In this document: positions 11,747 to 23,051 of the stretch, in pieces | Layout of the letters: the number at the start of each line of letters is the position of its first letter | How positions within the stretch are numbered: the stretch's first letter is position 1 | From: Leucaena leucocephala | Taxonomy: Eukaryota > Streptophyta > Magnoliopsida > Fabales > Fabaceae | Assembly (NCBI GenBank): GCA_037074615.1 | Contig: CM073535.1 | Coordinates: 2,976,001-3,040,000 of the forward strand | Reading direction: 5' to 3' | Length of the DNA stretch: 64,000 bases | The notes under the pieces: generated by a model | What the model saw: only the letters and a program-made list of their open reading frames with translations | What the model was told of the DNA's origin: nothing | Databases searched by the model: none | Made by a program: the position numbers and the translations under genes

Positions 11747-14700
11747 ATGAGAGGAAACATTGGATTTGGAACAAGGCTTCCAAACACCAATATCTCCCAT
11801 GCCAGACAAGCATTGGTTCCATATTCAACTTTCTCCGATTCTGGTGCAGGTGGTGGCCGTGGCCGTGGTCGTGGCAGCCCTCTCACCAGCACAGGGTCTA
11901 TTGACTTAAGTAGACGTGCCCCAGGTAAGCCTGACCCTGATGAGTCAAAATCTGAGTCACCTGTTCCTCCTGGTTCTGGACCTTCTGGTCTTGGTCATGG
12001 CCGAGGCAAGCCCCTTCCTCCTCCTTCCTCAGGCCGCCCTTCATTCTCATCCTTTTTATCTTCTTTAAAACCACAATCCACAGGCCGTGGCCAAGTTACT
12101 AGTCCACCGGTATCTCAACCTACTAATGATTCAGGACCCAAAAAACCTATGTTCTTTAAAAGAGATGATAGCAGCAGTCCAACAGTTGAAACTAGGCACA
12201 ATATTTCTAGCAGTGGCGACCGTGAGGTTAATAAGAAACTTCTGGGGAATATGGCGGGGGTGTTATCTGGACTTGGGAGGGGAAAGCCAATGAAGCAACC
12301 TGATCCAGAGAACCAAGTCAAGGAAGAGAATCGGCATCTACGTGCCCGGCAAGCTTTGGACACCACTTCATCTAATACTGTGCCTAAGAGTCAGCCATTA
12401 CCAAGTCAGGAAGATGCTGTAAGGAATGCCCGTAAAATTTTATCACATGTAGGGGATAAAGGAGGTGCCGCTGGTGGAGGAAGAGGAGAATTTGCAGGTG
12501 GGCCTGGTCAAGGCAGAGGCCAGGGCCGAGGACGAGATGGAAGGGAAAGGTTCACACGGAGGGACAGTGGAGAAAGGGATCGTCGGGATCAGCATGTTGA
12601 TGATACCTCTGCAAAGGGAATTTATTTTGAAGATCCTGATGATAGTGGTGAGAAGTTAGCCGAGAAGGTTGGGCCCGAGGTGATGAATCAATTGGTCGAA
12701 GGATTTGAGGAGTTAGCTGATGAAGTTTTACCTTCACCATTGTATGATGAATATTTGGATGCATTGGACATAAATTGTGCGGTAAGTGGTGATTGTATAT
12801 AACCATGCATTTTTGTTGAGAAAATCCTGGGAAGGGAATAGTAATTTTGATCTTTGTTATTTGGTGAGCATGATTTGTGTTTTGTAATTAGCTGAATAAA
12901 GGTGCATTATTCCCTTTCTGGTGGAAGAATGTACCCAAAAGAAAAAAAGGTTGCCTCTATTGCATGCTATGGTCATCAGGATTAGTTGAAGCAGCTCCAA
13001 AGACGTCTTGACAACAGATTTATAATTGAACTTATTTTGTTACTTATATTTTTCCTTTATTAAGTGAATTACAATGTTAATAATTCGTACCTTTCTGTTT
13101 GTTGTTTGCTGACCGCAGATAGAATTTGAACCAGAATATTTGATGGGTGAGTTTGATAGGAATCCAGATATTGATGAGAAACCACCAATTCCACTAAGGG
13201 ATGCACTTGAGAAGGTGAAACCATTCTTGATGGCGTATGAAGGAATTCAGAGCCAAGAAGAGTGGGAGGTATTTCTCTTTTTTGGACCAACAGAGGGAGA
13301 TACATTTAATTGCTGATCTTATTCATGGTGGATGATTTGCCATCAAATTTCTTTTAAAACATTTGAACTTGCCATCTTTCTTGCTGCAGATAATATCTAG
13401 CAAGACGTGTTTGTTTACCATAAATTATGTTATGTTGCTGTTCTCTACAAACTGGCCGATTGCTTCTATGTCAATCAAAATGTGCTTGATTCTCAAATTT
13501 TGTACTAGTCAACTTATGTAAAGGCATGGGTTTCTTACAACTTATATGAAACATAGCTTCCTTGTCAGTTTTGATAGCCTGTACTTGTTCTCTTTTGATA
13601 GCTTCTTCTTGCTTCATATGTTTTATAGAAGATCTTTAACTGAAGGATGGATATCAATATTCTGCTGCTTTTGTTTCTATATTAATGGTCTAGCTGTCTC
13701 TTTTAATGAATACAGATGTTATTGTGTACCTTGTTAGTCTGTATCATCTGAAATTATGGTTACTGGTCATCTTACACCTTTTGTCAATGGCATCTCTTTA
13801 TTCAATCTATATTACAAGCACATTCAAATAAATGTTGCACTTATGCAACGCTTAGAGGTAGTCATATGCTTTGGTGAGACATACGTGTGGTTGGAGGAGT
13901 GTTTGTTGAAGATATTTCTCACCCCCCCCCCCCCCGCAACTTTTTCTGACATATATAATTTTCTAGGAAATAATGGAAGAGACAATGGCGAGGGTTCCAT
14001 TATTGAAGAAGATTGTTGATCACTACAGTGGACCAGATAGGGTAACTGCAAAGACGCAACAAGAAGAATTAGAAAGAGTAGCTAAAACGCTTCCTCAAAA
14101 TGCACCATCTTCTGTGAAGCGATTTACTGATCGTGCTGTTCTCTCTCTTCAGGTTTGGATTTTTAAATGCTAAAATGACATGTTACTAATTTCTTAGCCA
14201 TGAAACTTCTCTTCTAAGTTGGCCTTTCCATATGTCGCTGCCAATATTTGCCAGTTCATGGTTGAGTAATGTAGGGAAATAGGCCTGCCCCCTTTCTTTC
14301 TTTCATTCTTATTCTTCTGTTGAGGTTGGGGGATAGCATGAATTTGAGAATATGCTGACCATCTCAATGGGTACTGTACATTTTTTAATTTAGATGGGCT
14401 AGAAATGTAAATCTAGTAGAGAAACATTATATGAATCACTGAGAATTATCTCTGCGATGATAGCCAGTGAATGATAGGTTATAAATACAAGAATATTAGA
14501 GTGGCAGGTTAACATAATATATATTCACAGTACATTTCATATTCTTGAAAGTTGAAATTGATGTAGGTAGATGTTGATTCCGAATTAAATAGTGGGCACT
14601 GGTAATGATAATTATAAGAAATTAACCCTTGAGTTTGATCTATTTATTTTTCTCCGGATAGGATAACGTAATGGTTTACCGCGTTATTCATGGGAAATCC

Positions 14701-14919
14701 GACAGGCCCCCTTAACAGTAGTCGTTCAAATCTGAATTATTTTGCCTCCGAAGTTTCTTTCCTCAATTTAAGCATGAAAAATTCAAATTTGGAATATTAA
14801 ACTGTATACTCATGTTTGTTTGATTTGGAGCATTACAGAGCAACCCAGGCTGGGGATTTGACAAGAAATGCCAGTTCATGGATAAGCTTGTTTGGGAGGT
14901 TTCTCAGCATTACAAATAA
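11747..14919 (+). CDS. Mitochondrial small-subunit ribosomal protein S24/S35 family (mS35-like)
   Basis: Four coding exons keep one frame: 11747-12781, 13119-13268, 13967-14152 and 14839-14919, with GT-AG introns, giving 483 residues. The start is the first ATG after an in-frame stop (TAA 21 bases upstream). The N-terminus is rich in Arg, Ser and Asn and poor in acidic residues, as expected of a mitochondrial presequence. A long low-complexity Gly/Arg/Pro/Ser region follows (about residues 30-270), including RGRGRG and GQGRGQGRGRDGRE blocks. The conserved C-terminal third (about 285-483), with EDPDDSGEKLAEKVGPEVMN, the IEFEPEYL exon and the closing WGFDKKCQFMDKLVWEVSQHYK region, matches the plant 'ribosomal protein S24/S35, mitochondrial' family. 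By family it is a structural part of the mitochondrial small ribosomal subunit. A 14-C run lies in intron 2, and a TGGGCC element sits upstream. Confidence 0.85.
13922..13935 (+). repeat. Poly(C) tract in intron 2 of the mS35 gene
   Basis: Fourteen consecutive C lie about 30 bases before the acceptor of the intron that ends at 13966. It interrupts the pyrimidine-rich acceptor region without breaking it. Such runs are prone to length error in sequencing. Confidence 0.9.
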
Positions 14920-16523
14920 GCTCTTCATTTGCTCTTCTGGTCATACATTTGTTTTAAGGTTTACCATACCCATTGTTGGCGCTTCTTCAATCTGAATTCA
15001 TTTTTGTTCTTTCTTTTTTGGAAAAGATAGTGCTATAAATTTTGTAATAATGCGTGTAACATATACCTCGTAGCATCATGGCATTTATTGTTGGAAATAT
15101 TCTACTTGTACTACTGAAAAGTAATAATTATTACAGGTAGTTTGTTGTATTATCTAGCTGACTAGTAAATCTCTTTCGATGGGGCCGCAGTAATTCAAAT
15201 AGAGCCGCATTTTTTAACTTGAGGTTTTAAAAGAAACGAAATTTTGAACTCTCTTACATTAATGTAAGAGTTGTGATATTAAAAAACTTGATTTAATTAT
15301 TTGTATCAAATGTGGGTTGTTTTTGTAGAATACATGTTCTAATCATGCATTGTAGCTATTTTATGAAGAAATTAATATGAATATTTAAAAAAATTATAAA
15401 TTTAGGAGATAAAATAGATAGAAATTTTATATTTAAAATTAAAATAAATCTTTTATTTAATTTTTATTATCATGTATTTAAGATTGGAGTTAGAAATTGG
15501 TAATTTAGCATTAATGATATATTACCTATTTTCTCTCGCAAACTGTTCGGTATTGGTGAAGTTGGGCAAATTTTTAGCATTAATGAATATTTTAAATAGG
15601 ATTATTTTCGGACACTAAGAAAAAAAAAAAAGGAAATTCAAATCAAACAAGAAGTTTTAGCAGCTTGCACAAGGGGATAAATTTGTAATGTTTTATCCAA
15701 GGAATCCTATGGTCGTCATGTTAGACGTAGTCGAAGATGTAGTACGTTTTTAATATTTTTATGGTTTGAATAAAAAATGAATAATTTTATAATGCATGAC
15801 TTGTCCAGTTGTATATTTGGAGATTAAGAGGTACCCCTTCATATGATTGGTTGATGCTTCTCACCTCGATCTGTGAAGCCACTGTAGATCTCGTCGTTTC
15901 TAAATTCTAAACACGTTTTTTTTCCCTTTTATGTTTTGGTCAACAACATAAGATAAGTTGGTGTAAGTTGGAATCTAATTTGTTGTTTACCCACAATACA
16001 ATATACTCATATGACTCTCGATTGATATTTGCCAGCAAACTCCTAAATTGACATCAACAAATTAACCAAATAACATCTTTTATAGATAGTTATAATTATT
16101 AATGATTTGTTGCAATATTACATTGAAAAAAAGTATTTGTATGTCATCATTATATTTATACTCTTCAACGCATCCTCTCTTTATTTTCTGTCCTTTCATG
16201 TAAGATTCATTCGCTTATTAAATATGAATCATTCAACAAATTAATTAAGAACGTACTGAAGTTTAGTCTTTCTTGACTACGCTTTCTAATTGTAAATTAT
16301 TTTGATTAAAGTTTAATTATGCAAATTAATCTATTGGTGCCTTCCTTTTTTTTTTTTTAGAAGGGAAAGGAAAAACAACAAGCATGAGGAAGGTAATAAT
16401 TAACTAATTACCAATGACTCAGTGTTTTATATAAAAGGAATTTGCTTTTTGCATTTGTCTATCATTGCAGGGAAGTGATTCTCCAAACAACGGCGCGATT
16501 CTGAGAACTCGAACGAATCTTCA
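14920..16523. other. Intergenic region between the mS35 and bHLH genes
   Basis: The first 200-250 bases are the likely 3' UTR of the ribosomal protein gene. No coding frame is supported in the rest, which is AT-rich. The last ~100 bases, with an ataaaa box near 16431 and a 'tcattgcag' stretch, are the probable promoter and 5' leader of the bHLH gene. Confidence 0.6.
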
Positions 16524-18745
16524 ATGGATTTGCTAGAAGGTGGTAGCTGCTGGGATTTACTCGATTACGGCTTTATCGACGATACACCGCCGGCGCCCAC
16601 CGATTTTCTGTGGTCCAATCAGAGGTTCTTCAATTTTATTTTCTGATTTAATCTTAGTTTCTTCTCTTAGCTTTGAAATTTCTTCCATTTTATTCTCTTT
16701 AGATTCATACGGCCCTATACCTGAAATTCTATTCCATCTAAATCTCTCGCAAGTTGTGCGTGATGAGAATTCAATAATAAAAGGCCTGAATTTACCAGGC
16801 TCTCTTCGTACTCGTTGATAGATCCGGCGGGATCTCCCCCCCCCCCCCCCCCAAAAAAATTCTCCTTTTTATTTTATTAATTAATCACTAATTCGCTATG
16901 ATTGTTTGTGGAAGGCCAAGTTGATTCTGTGTTATTTTTAATGTCCTTCTTGCTTTAGTTAGAGGATGGCTTGAATGTCTGACACTACTCTCTATATTTC
17001 CATTTGTCAGCGAGAGCTCGGGAATTAACTTTTCAGGTGGTGCTATTATTCCTCAAGAGAACGCCCGGAAGAGGTATGTAGCCTGTTACAACTTTAGTGG
17101 CAAACTTTTACTCTTTTGACTTAGTTGTTATTTGGATTTCGTTAAAATTTCATTTTTTGTAAAGAAGATTAAATTAATTTTGGAGGAAGAGGAAAGCCTA
17201 GTTTTAGTTTAAGTAATCAATTTATTTCTTTCATTGCAAACCTTTCTTGTAAACTTTGGAGTTTGGTTTCTGGTTATAGTTAATGGAAGGTAGTAAGCAT
17301 TTCTATGGGTGTTTTACATTCTGAGAATACTGAATGGTGATTTCTGAGCACAACTGTTATATTAAGTGCGTAGTTGAGTGAAGGATATGTATTGCTGAGT
17401 ATGCTGGTAAGATGTAATTGGAATTGTGACGATACTTTCTTGAATGCAAGGTAGAACTATTGTTCTAGAAAAGGGGTTCAAATTTAAAAATATTATTTTG
17501 GTTCGGTATCATCTGTCTTCTAGTGTCTCTAATTTATTTTGTCAAGGATAAAATTATAATATTTGAATCATAAATGATTGTGACCCTCGATTTTGCAATT
17601 TCTGACCTTATTGGATTGCAGTTTTCGTCTAATAGATGGTTTATCACCCTTTTATTTTGTTTAAATTTAGAGGTGTCGATGCTATTTTTTGAAATTTCTC
17701 GTATTTGTTTTTTTTATTGTTTTCTGGACGATGGCTTGTAGGGGACGCCCCAATTTATCTAGCAATCCAGGAACAAAAGCTTGTCGTGAGAAAATGCGGA
17801 GGGAGAAACTGAATGACAGGCATGCATTCGTGAAACTTTCAAATGTTGAATTAAAGATCTCTCATGAGCTACCTTTTTAGCTTTTATTGTGATATACGTT
17901 GCTTTGCAACTTTTTCATAACCTATACATAGCTCAAGAATTAGATGAGGCATCTTTGGTTCCATGTTAATCCCTTTTGCTTTGCTTTTCAGATTTTGTGA
18001 CTTGACCTCTGTTCTGGAGCCTGGGAGACCTGTGAAGGCTGATAAATCAGCTATACTTGATGATGCCATCAGAATCTTGAGTCAACTTAAAGATGAAACT
18101 CAGGAGCTTAAAGAAACAAATGAGAAGTTGTTAGAGGAAATAAAATCATTGAAGGTTAGCGGTGTTTGAAACATTAATAGTAATTTTTATTGAGCCTAAA
18201 GTTCCTTTTTTACTCAAAAAGAATCTTATCTTTGTGTATTAATTCTCGTTGAATTTACATTTTGCTCAACTATATAATGGACTTCGAGAGGAATTGTTTT
18301 TTTCCTTTATTGTGACCCCTGAAGCTTCATCTTTTAAATAATGTTTAGTAATTATTTCTGTTGAGTAAGACTAAGAGATATCTGAGCAGTTCTTAAAAAA
18401 CTGGTCCATTCATTTGTGTATGGTGCTGTATGGCTCCATATTTTGTAGCTTTCAAAGTTCAGACTCCAGATCGATAACTCTTGTCTTCCCTGACAGGCAG
18501 AGAAACATGAACTTCGTGAAGAGAAACTTATTCTGAAAGCGGATAAAGAAAGGATTGAGATGCAGTTAAAAGCAGCGCCTGTTTCACCTGCTGGATTTAT
18601 GCCTCCCCATGCAGCTGCTTATCAAGCTGGGGTCAACAAAATGGCTGTTTACCCAAGCTATGGTTATTACCCCATGTGGCAATATATGCCAACGTCTGCT
18701 CGAGATACATCACAGGATCATGAACTCAGGCCTCCAGCTGCTTAG
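16524..18745 (+). CDS. bHLH104: bHLH transcription factor, group IVc (bHLH104/bHLH34-like)
   Basis: Five exons join in frame: 16524-16624, 17011-17073, 17742-17819, 17992-18154 and 18497-18745, giving 217 residues. The short acidic N-terminus (WDLLDYGFIDD, DFLW) matches bHLH104-like proteins of other dicots. A basic RKRGR cluster (53-57) precedes the basic region ACREKMRREKLNDR (68-81). Helix 1, loop and helix 2 (82-113) include LEPGRPVKADKSAILDDAIR, and a long leucine-rich coiled coil follows (about 114-160). The C-terminus NKMAVYPSYGYYPMWQYMP ending QDHELRPPAA is nearly that of Arabidopsis bHLH34/bHLH104. By family, group IVc factors dimerise and activate iron-deficiency genes and are controlled by BRUTUS-type E3 ligases. 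The third intron (17820-17991) begins GC instead of GT; only that boundary restores the NDRF junction of helix 1. Choice between bHLH34 and bHLH104 is uncertain. Confidence 0.92.
16836..16852 (+). repeat. Poly(C) tract in intron 1 of the bHLH gene
   Basis: Seventeen C followed by seven A, inside the first intron. No function is visible; length is likely variable or uncertain. Confidence 0.9.
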
Positions 18746-19548
18746 CGTCCGGCGACTCTTATAGTGCCCCTTCAACAATGTTATGAAGAGGGAGGGGGTA
18801 TTTACATGTAAATATTTGACTAGTTTCTGGTCCATTCACTTCAGCTAAATGTTGCGCTGAAGCAGGCTAAAATATTGTTTGAAGGAAGTAGCATGAATTG
18901 CTACAGATATGCATTCCAAAGTACAATATATTGATTACATATTCTTCATGGTTCCTAGTAATTTTTGTTTCTGATAATTTTGTTTGAGTTACAAATGGAA
19001 ACTTTGAATAATCCAGGGTTCTAACCGTTAAAGTTAGTTTTTTGATGAAAAAATTTTGTTGAGAAAGCGAGAGTAAATGTTAGGCATTATAACATCCGAT
19101 CTTTTCTTTTCCTGCTAGAGTTTATTCTTGCAGTTAATTTTCCTCTTAATTTTCTTTTCCTGGTAGTGTTGATAGAAATTTAAAATCAATGTTGGTTGAT
19201 GCAATTTTGGTCTGCAAAAACCTGATTAAGTAGAGGATTGAGAAAACGGGCATAAGACAATTTCCATCAGTGAATTTACGTCTTTTATATTTGATTTCAT
19301 TCCCTCACTTTTTGTATATTACAGCGAGACGTTTTGTCCTTTAACAAGTTTAGGAACTCACTCCTTAGGATAAAATCGTAGATCAATAAGCTCAAGCCTG
19401 CCTTTAGGTCATGTGGATATGTAGATACAACCGTACATGCTGATATGGTGTTGGCTATTGAAGCCACAAGGTTGTTGAAGAGTCAAACCAATCCTGAAAT
19501 CTTTTCATGAGAGATGAAAACTATAGGGCAGTGAAAGAATGAATTTTC

Positions 19549-19581
<33 letters not shown>

Positions 19582-20033
19582 GGGATCTAAGTTGATAACA
19601 GGGATTGATTTAAAATAGTATATATAGTAGAAGACGATATATGCGGAAAGGATGAAAGATCTTCACTTCCCTTATCGCCAGTAACAGTAACAGTAACGAT
19701 CGCAAGTCTTGGTGGTTGTGATAGTGAGCAAAATATGTAAAAGTGATGTTTTCTGAACAGAAACTTCTTCTGTCATTATTAGCTAGTATATTGAGCTTTT
19801 TTTAATAAAGAAAAATAAGAATTTAATTAATTAATTGTTTGATTTTCTTTTTCTGGGGCCTCATGTTTGTTTGTTTTTTTTGGCAAAGCCCCTTTAATTT
19901 CTGTAATCCAAACAAACATATATAGGTACAGGCTTAGTTCATCCATAAATAGTCTTAATTACATGCTTTATTCGCAACCCTTTCATTTCCAACCATTCTT
20001 AGTGTAATCTGACCAACGTGCAATGCATGCATT
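18746..20033. other. bHLH 3' UTR and intergenic sequence
   Basis: The first ~200 bases are probably 3' UTR. No supported gene follows. A TA dinucleotide run lies at 19551-19579, and 11-bp inverted arms (ATGTTTGTTTG at 19863-19873 and its complement at 19909-19919) form a weak potential hairpin. Phrases near 19730-19770 (aaagtgatgttttctga) recur near 23350, hinting at an old local duplication. Confidence 0.5.
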
Positions 20034-20273
20034 TCAGATAAGATCAAGATGATCAATATATCTAAACATCAAACTTTCATTAGAGTGCTTAGCTTTCTGG
20101 TCTTTTTCTGACTCTTGAAGATCTAAAGGGATCCTGTTGTCCTGCTTTTGGGGATCATCAGAATTGCACTTAAATCGCTCTTTTTTACCGTTGATTTCAC
20201 CCTCCTGTTCTTCCTCTTTACCCCAAATCACCTAAGTACAGACCCATCACCACTACCATTGCCCCTACGATGC
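20034..20273 (-). pseudogene. Relic of the last exon of a WAT1-related (nodulin MtN21/EamA) transporter
   Basis: On the minus strand the segment reads SIVGAMVVVMGLY, then after a shift of frame VIWGKEEEQE and a hydrophilic tail ending at a stop at 20034. WAT1-related transporters end in the same way: SIxGAxxxxxGFYxVxWGK plus a polar tail in the last exon. The break between MGLY and VIWGK needs a 1-base indel, so this is not intact. The middle exons of a WAT1 gene are not found nearby. By family the parent gene encoded a ten-helix EamA/DMT-type membrane transporter. Confidence 0.65.
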
Positions 20274-20347
20274 TGAATCAACCGTATATCGCACTCATTA
20301 AACTTCAACAAAATAGGAAAGTGATCTAATGATAAATTAATATATAT

Positions 20348-20361
20348 GTGCGCGCGCGCGC
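20348..20361. repeat. GTG(CG)n GC dinucleotide run
   Basis: An alternating GC run, unusual in a spacer that is otherwise strongly AT-rich. It lies between a TA-type run and the WAT1 relics; alternating purine-pyrimidine DNA of this kind can adopt Z-form. No other role is visible. Confidence 0.7.
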
Positions 20362-20454
20362 TCCTCCAAATAGACCATACATTTTTAATTATGAATATGA
20401 ATCAGAGGAGGCCATACATTTCTTATTATAGGCCCTCTGTAGAGTGTCACTATA

Positions 20455-20456
<2 letters not shown>

Positions 20457-20491
<35 letters not shown>
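20457..20491. repeat. (TA)n microsatellite
   Basis: An uninterrupted TA dinucleotide run. Similar runs occur at 19551-19579 and 21467-21492, with CA runs at 21437-21452 and 23024-23051, so the WAT1-relic region is rich in dinucleotide repeats. Confidence 0.9.
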
Positions 20492-20493
<2 letters not shown>

Positions 20494-20705
20494 AGATCAT
20501 CAAAAGCATATGAGAGGAGAATAAAGAAACAGAACGAATCAAAATTGAAGATCAGTCACTGCGCATTAGCATTTATGATCCTAATCTCTAAATTCAAAGA
20601 GCACTTAGAGATATTTACAGATTATCTATCAACAAAATTTTCATATCAATAGTAGATTATAAGCCAACTCTTTATTAACAGAACTAACTTTTATTAGTTA
20701 TGAAG

Positions 20706-20862
20706 AGCCCCTTTAATTTCGAGAAGGTATGCAAAAGGTAACAGCACAGGATCAGCCAAAATATTCCGATAGGTTACATAAACATCATGAAAGCCTCCGT
20801 GATGGAATACACCAACTGAACTAAGATCATCAACAGGTGTGCCTTGAAGTTGCAACAAGATA
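20706..20862 (-). pseudogene. Degraded copy of WAT1 transporter exon 1
   Basis: The minus strand reads CNFKAHLLMILVQLVYSI, then, after a deletion and frame shift, YVTYRNILAxPVLLPFAYLLE. This parallels the better preserved exon at 22032-22223 (CKFKAHLLMMLIQLGYSI ... YVCVTYRSIVAVLAMLPFAYFLE). The segment between YSI and the Gly-Phe block is shortened. It is a second, more decayed copy of the same first exon and cannot encode a transporter. Confidence 0.65.
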
Positions 20863-21436
20863 TTTAAGTTTCAAATGTGGCTCGTAGTCTATAATATGGT
20901 GTTTGCAATTGCCTGAATCGATATTTGCAATTCATTTTTTAGAAAAATATGTTAGAAATTTGACTGTTATTAAGCCAATCTTCTGGGGCCGGCCTAACTG
21001 GAAATTTCTTATGAGACGTGCTTAAAATTAAAGGGGAGATGACACTTATGTCTTAACTCTTAAAATATTGATTTAATGTATAAATAAATATAAGAGTTTC
21101 AATTACATATTAGACATTTATAGTTTATAGGACACCTAATAATTTGTAATTGAGACTTCCATATTTATAAATGTTTAAATTAATATTTGCAATTTATCTT
21201 TCAGCAAATTTTGTAAGGATATAATTGTCGTTAAATTAGTCTTTTGGGATATTAAAAAAAGTCCCAGAAGTGTGCGTGAGTGAAGACAAAGCTTGAAAAA
21301 TAAAAGAATTAATGAAGAAACTAAATGAGTGCCGAGAAAATTCGTAAAACAATATAATATAGCTTCTATGTTCGTGGCAATTGCTTTAGAAGAATTTGTT
21401 CCCATCAAGTTCTTGCTCTTACCCATACAGAGCTTC

Positions 21437-21459
21437 CACACACACACACACATATATCC

Positions 21460-21492
<33 letters not shown>
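21437..21492. repeat. CA and TA dinucleotide runs
   Basis: A CA run at 21437-21452 is followed by a TA run at 21467-21492. A simple compound microsatellite in non-coding sequence. Confidence 0.85.
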
Positions 21493-21496
<4 letters not shown>

Positions 21497-22031
21497 ATCC
21501 AAGTTTAAATATTTTAATTGATGGGTTAAAAATATATAGACTGTAGTTGATATGAATGACGCTGAAAGGTGACCACTACACACTTTGTCATTATTCGCCA
21601 TTATCTTTATTTAGGGCAATGAAAAGAAATATGTTGGTTCTTTGAGGGATTGAGTGGCTTCAAGTGATCAGGAAATGTGCAAAAAAGAAAAAGAAAAAGT
21701 GAACATAATGTCTTTTCGGTCCAACTTTATTAGGTTAATGCTAGTGGGGAGTTTTGGATAATATCTGTGTCCCAAGCCATTAAACCGCATATCTTCTAGT
21801 TTGTGGATTGTGATACTCCTACAAGTGCCATCAACGTAGTCAATGATACTGGTGCTGGGTATCTTTCCAAGCTATATGCCTACAGTATTGTATCGGTAAC
21901 TAGCTAGAAGAAAGCAAAGGGATTTGGAATATAAAATTTTTTTTATAGCCAATAGAAGTTGTTCTAGTTAATGAAGAGTTAACACATAATTTATAAGATT
22001 ATGAGTTGAAATCCCATATGAATGTACGTAC

Positions 22032-22223
22032 CTCTCGAGAAAGTAAGCAAAAGGCAACATGGCAAGGACAGCTACAATACTCCGATAGGTGACACAGACG
22101 TAAGGATCGAAGCCATGAATGAAGGAAGCCTCTGCGAAGAAATACAAAATCGAATAGCCCAACTGAATTAACATCATCAACAAGTGTGCCTTGAACTTGC
22201 ACCACGCACCTCTAGCTATCACC
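22032..22223 (-). pseudogene. First exon of a WAT1-related transporter, start codon apparently lost
   Basis: The minus strand encodes ARGAWCKFKAHLLMMLIQLGY, then FFAEASFIHGFDPYVCVTYRS and VAVLAMLPFAYFLER, the first two membrane helices of WAT1-related (EamA) proteins. A good donor (GAGAG|GTACGT) follows at 22031. At the expected start the codon reads ATA (VIARG...). The nearest in-frame ATG lies 34 codons further upstream and would add an unrelated sequence. No matching second exon was found in the 1.7 kb downstream. I read it as a gene fragment; an unusual start or an assembly gap could change that. Confidence 0.6.
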
Positions 22224-23020
22224 TTATCACAAGCTCTCAATAAGCATAAAATGCGTATATATAGTATTTCACACACACACACGTTGTGCTGCAAAAATTC
22301 CTACTAGATGCACTTAAAATATAGGGTACGTTTTATTTTCAAGAATTATTAATGGTGGTCGAATGATTACGTTGGTACTAGGTTACTATAACAGCAATAA
22401 ATATAAACATTTTTTCCTAAGAGATTTTATAGAATTCCTTGAAGAATTTATGTTTATTGGGAACCTTTAGTTACAGAATGTATGTGAGACTATGAGAGCC
22501 AACTTTCAGGCTTGCACATAATCATAAACAAAATAATTGGCGGACCAAGAATATTTAATTCTTTATGTGAGATTTGAAAATCATGGATGTCCCCCATGTT
22601 AGTGCTCTGGGAATTAAGCACCATCCATCCATCCATAGCTTATTTGCATTATCATTTGTGCTGATGACTTGTGTGCTGTGGCTGAGATCATTAATTCATG
22701 TAATAACTGTTCAATAAATATTTAGATGTCAATACACCCACACAAACGAACAGACACTGTCGATATTAGACAAGATCATGGCGTTTTATGATGTTATGGT
22801 TAGGACGAGGTGATCTTTACAATGAGAATGACATTTGAAGCGTAAATACGTTTAGGTGGCTCCCACGAAAAAATCATTCCATTCCCACGGCTATATATTA
22901 TTCCATTCACATTTTGATGCAATGGGACCATATTCTAGCAACGTTGTATCAAACAGAAATTTCTTAAAATGCCACCCATATATAATTTTAAGTAAAATAT
23001 AAGTTAAAATTTTGTGTCTA

Positions 23021-23051
<31 letters not shown>

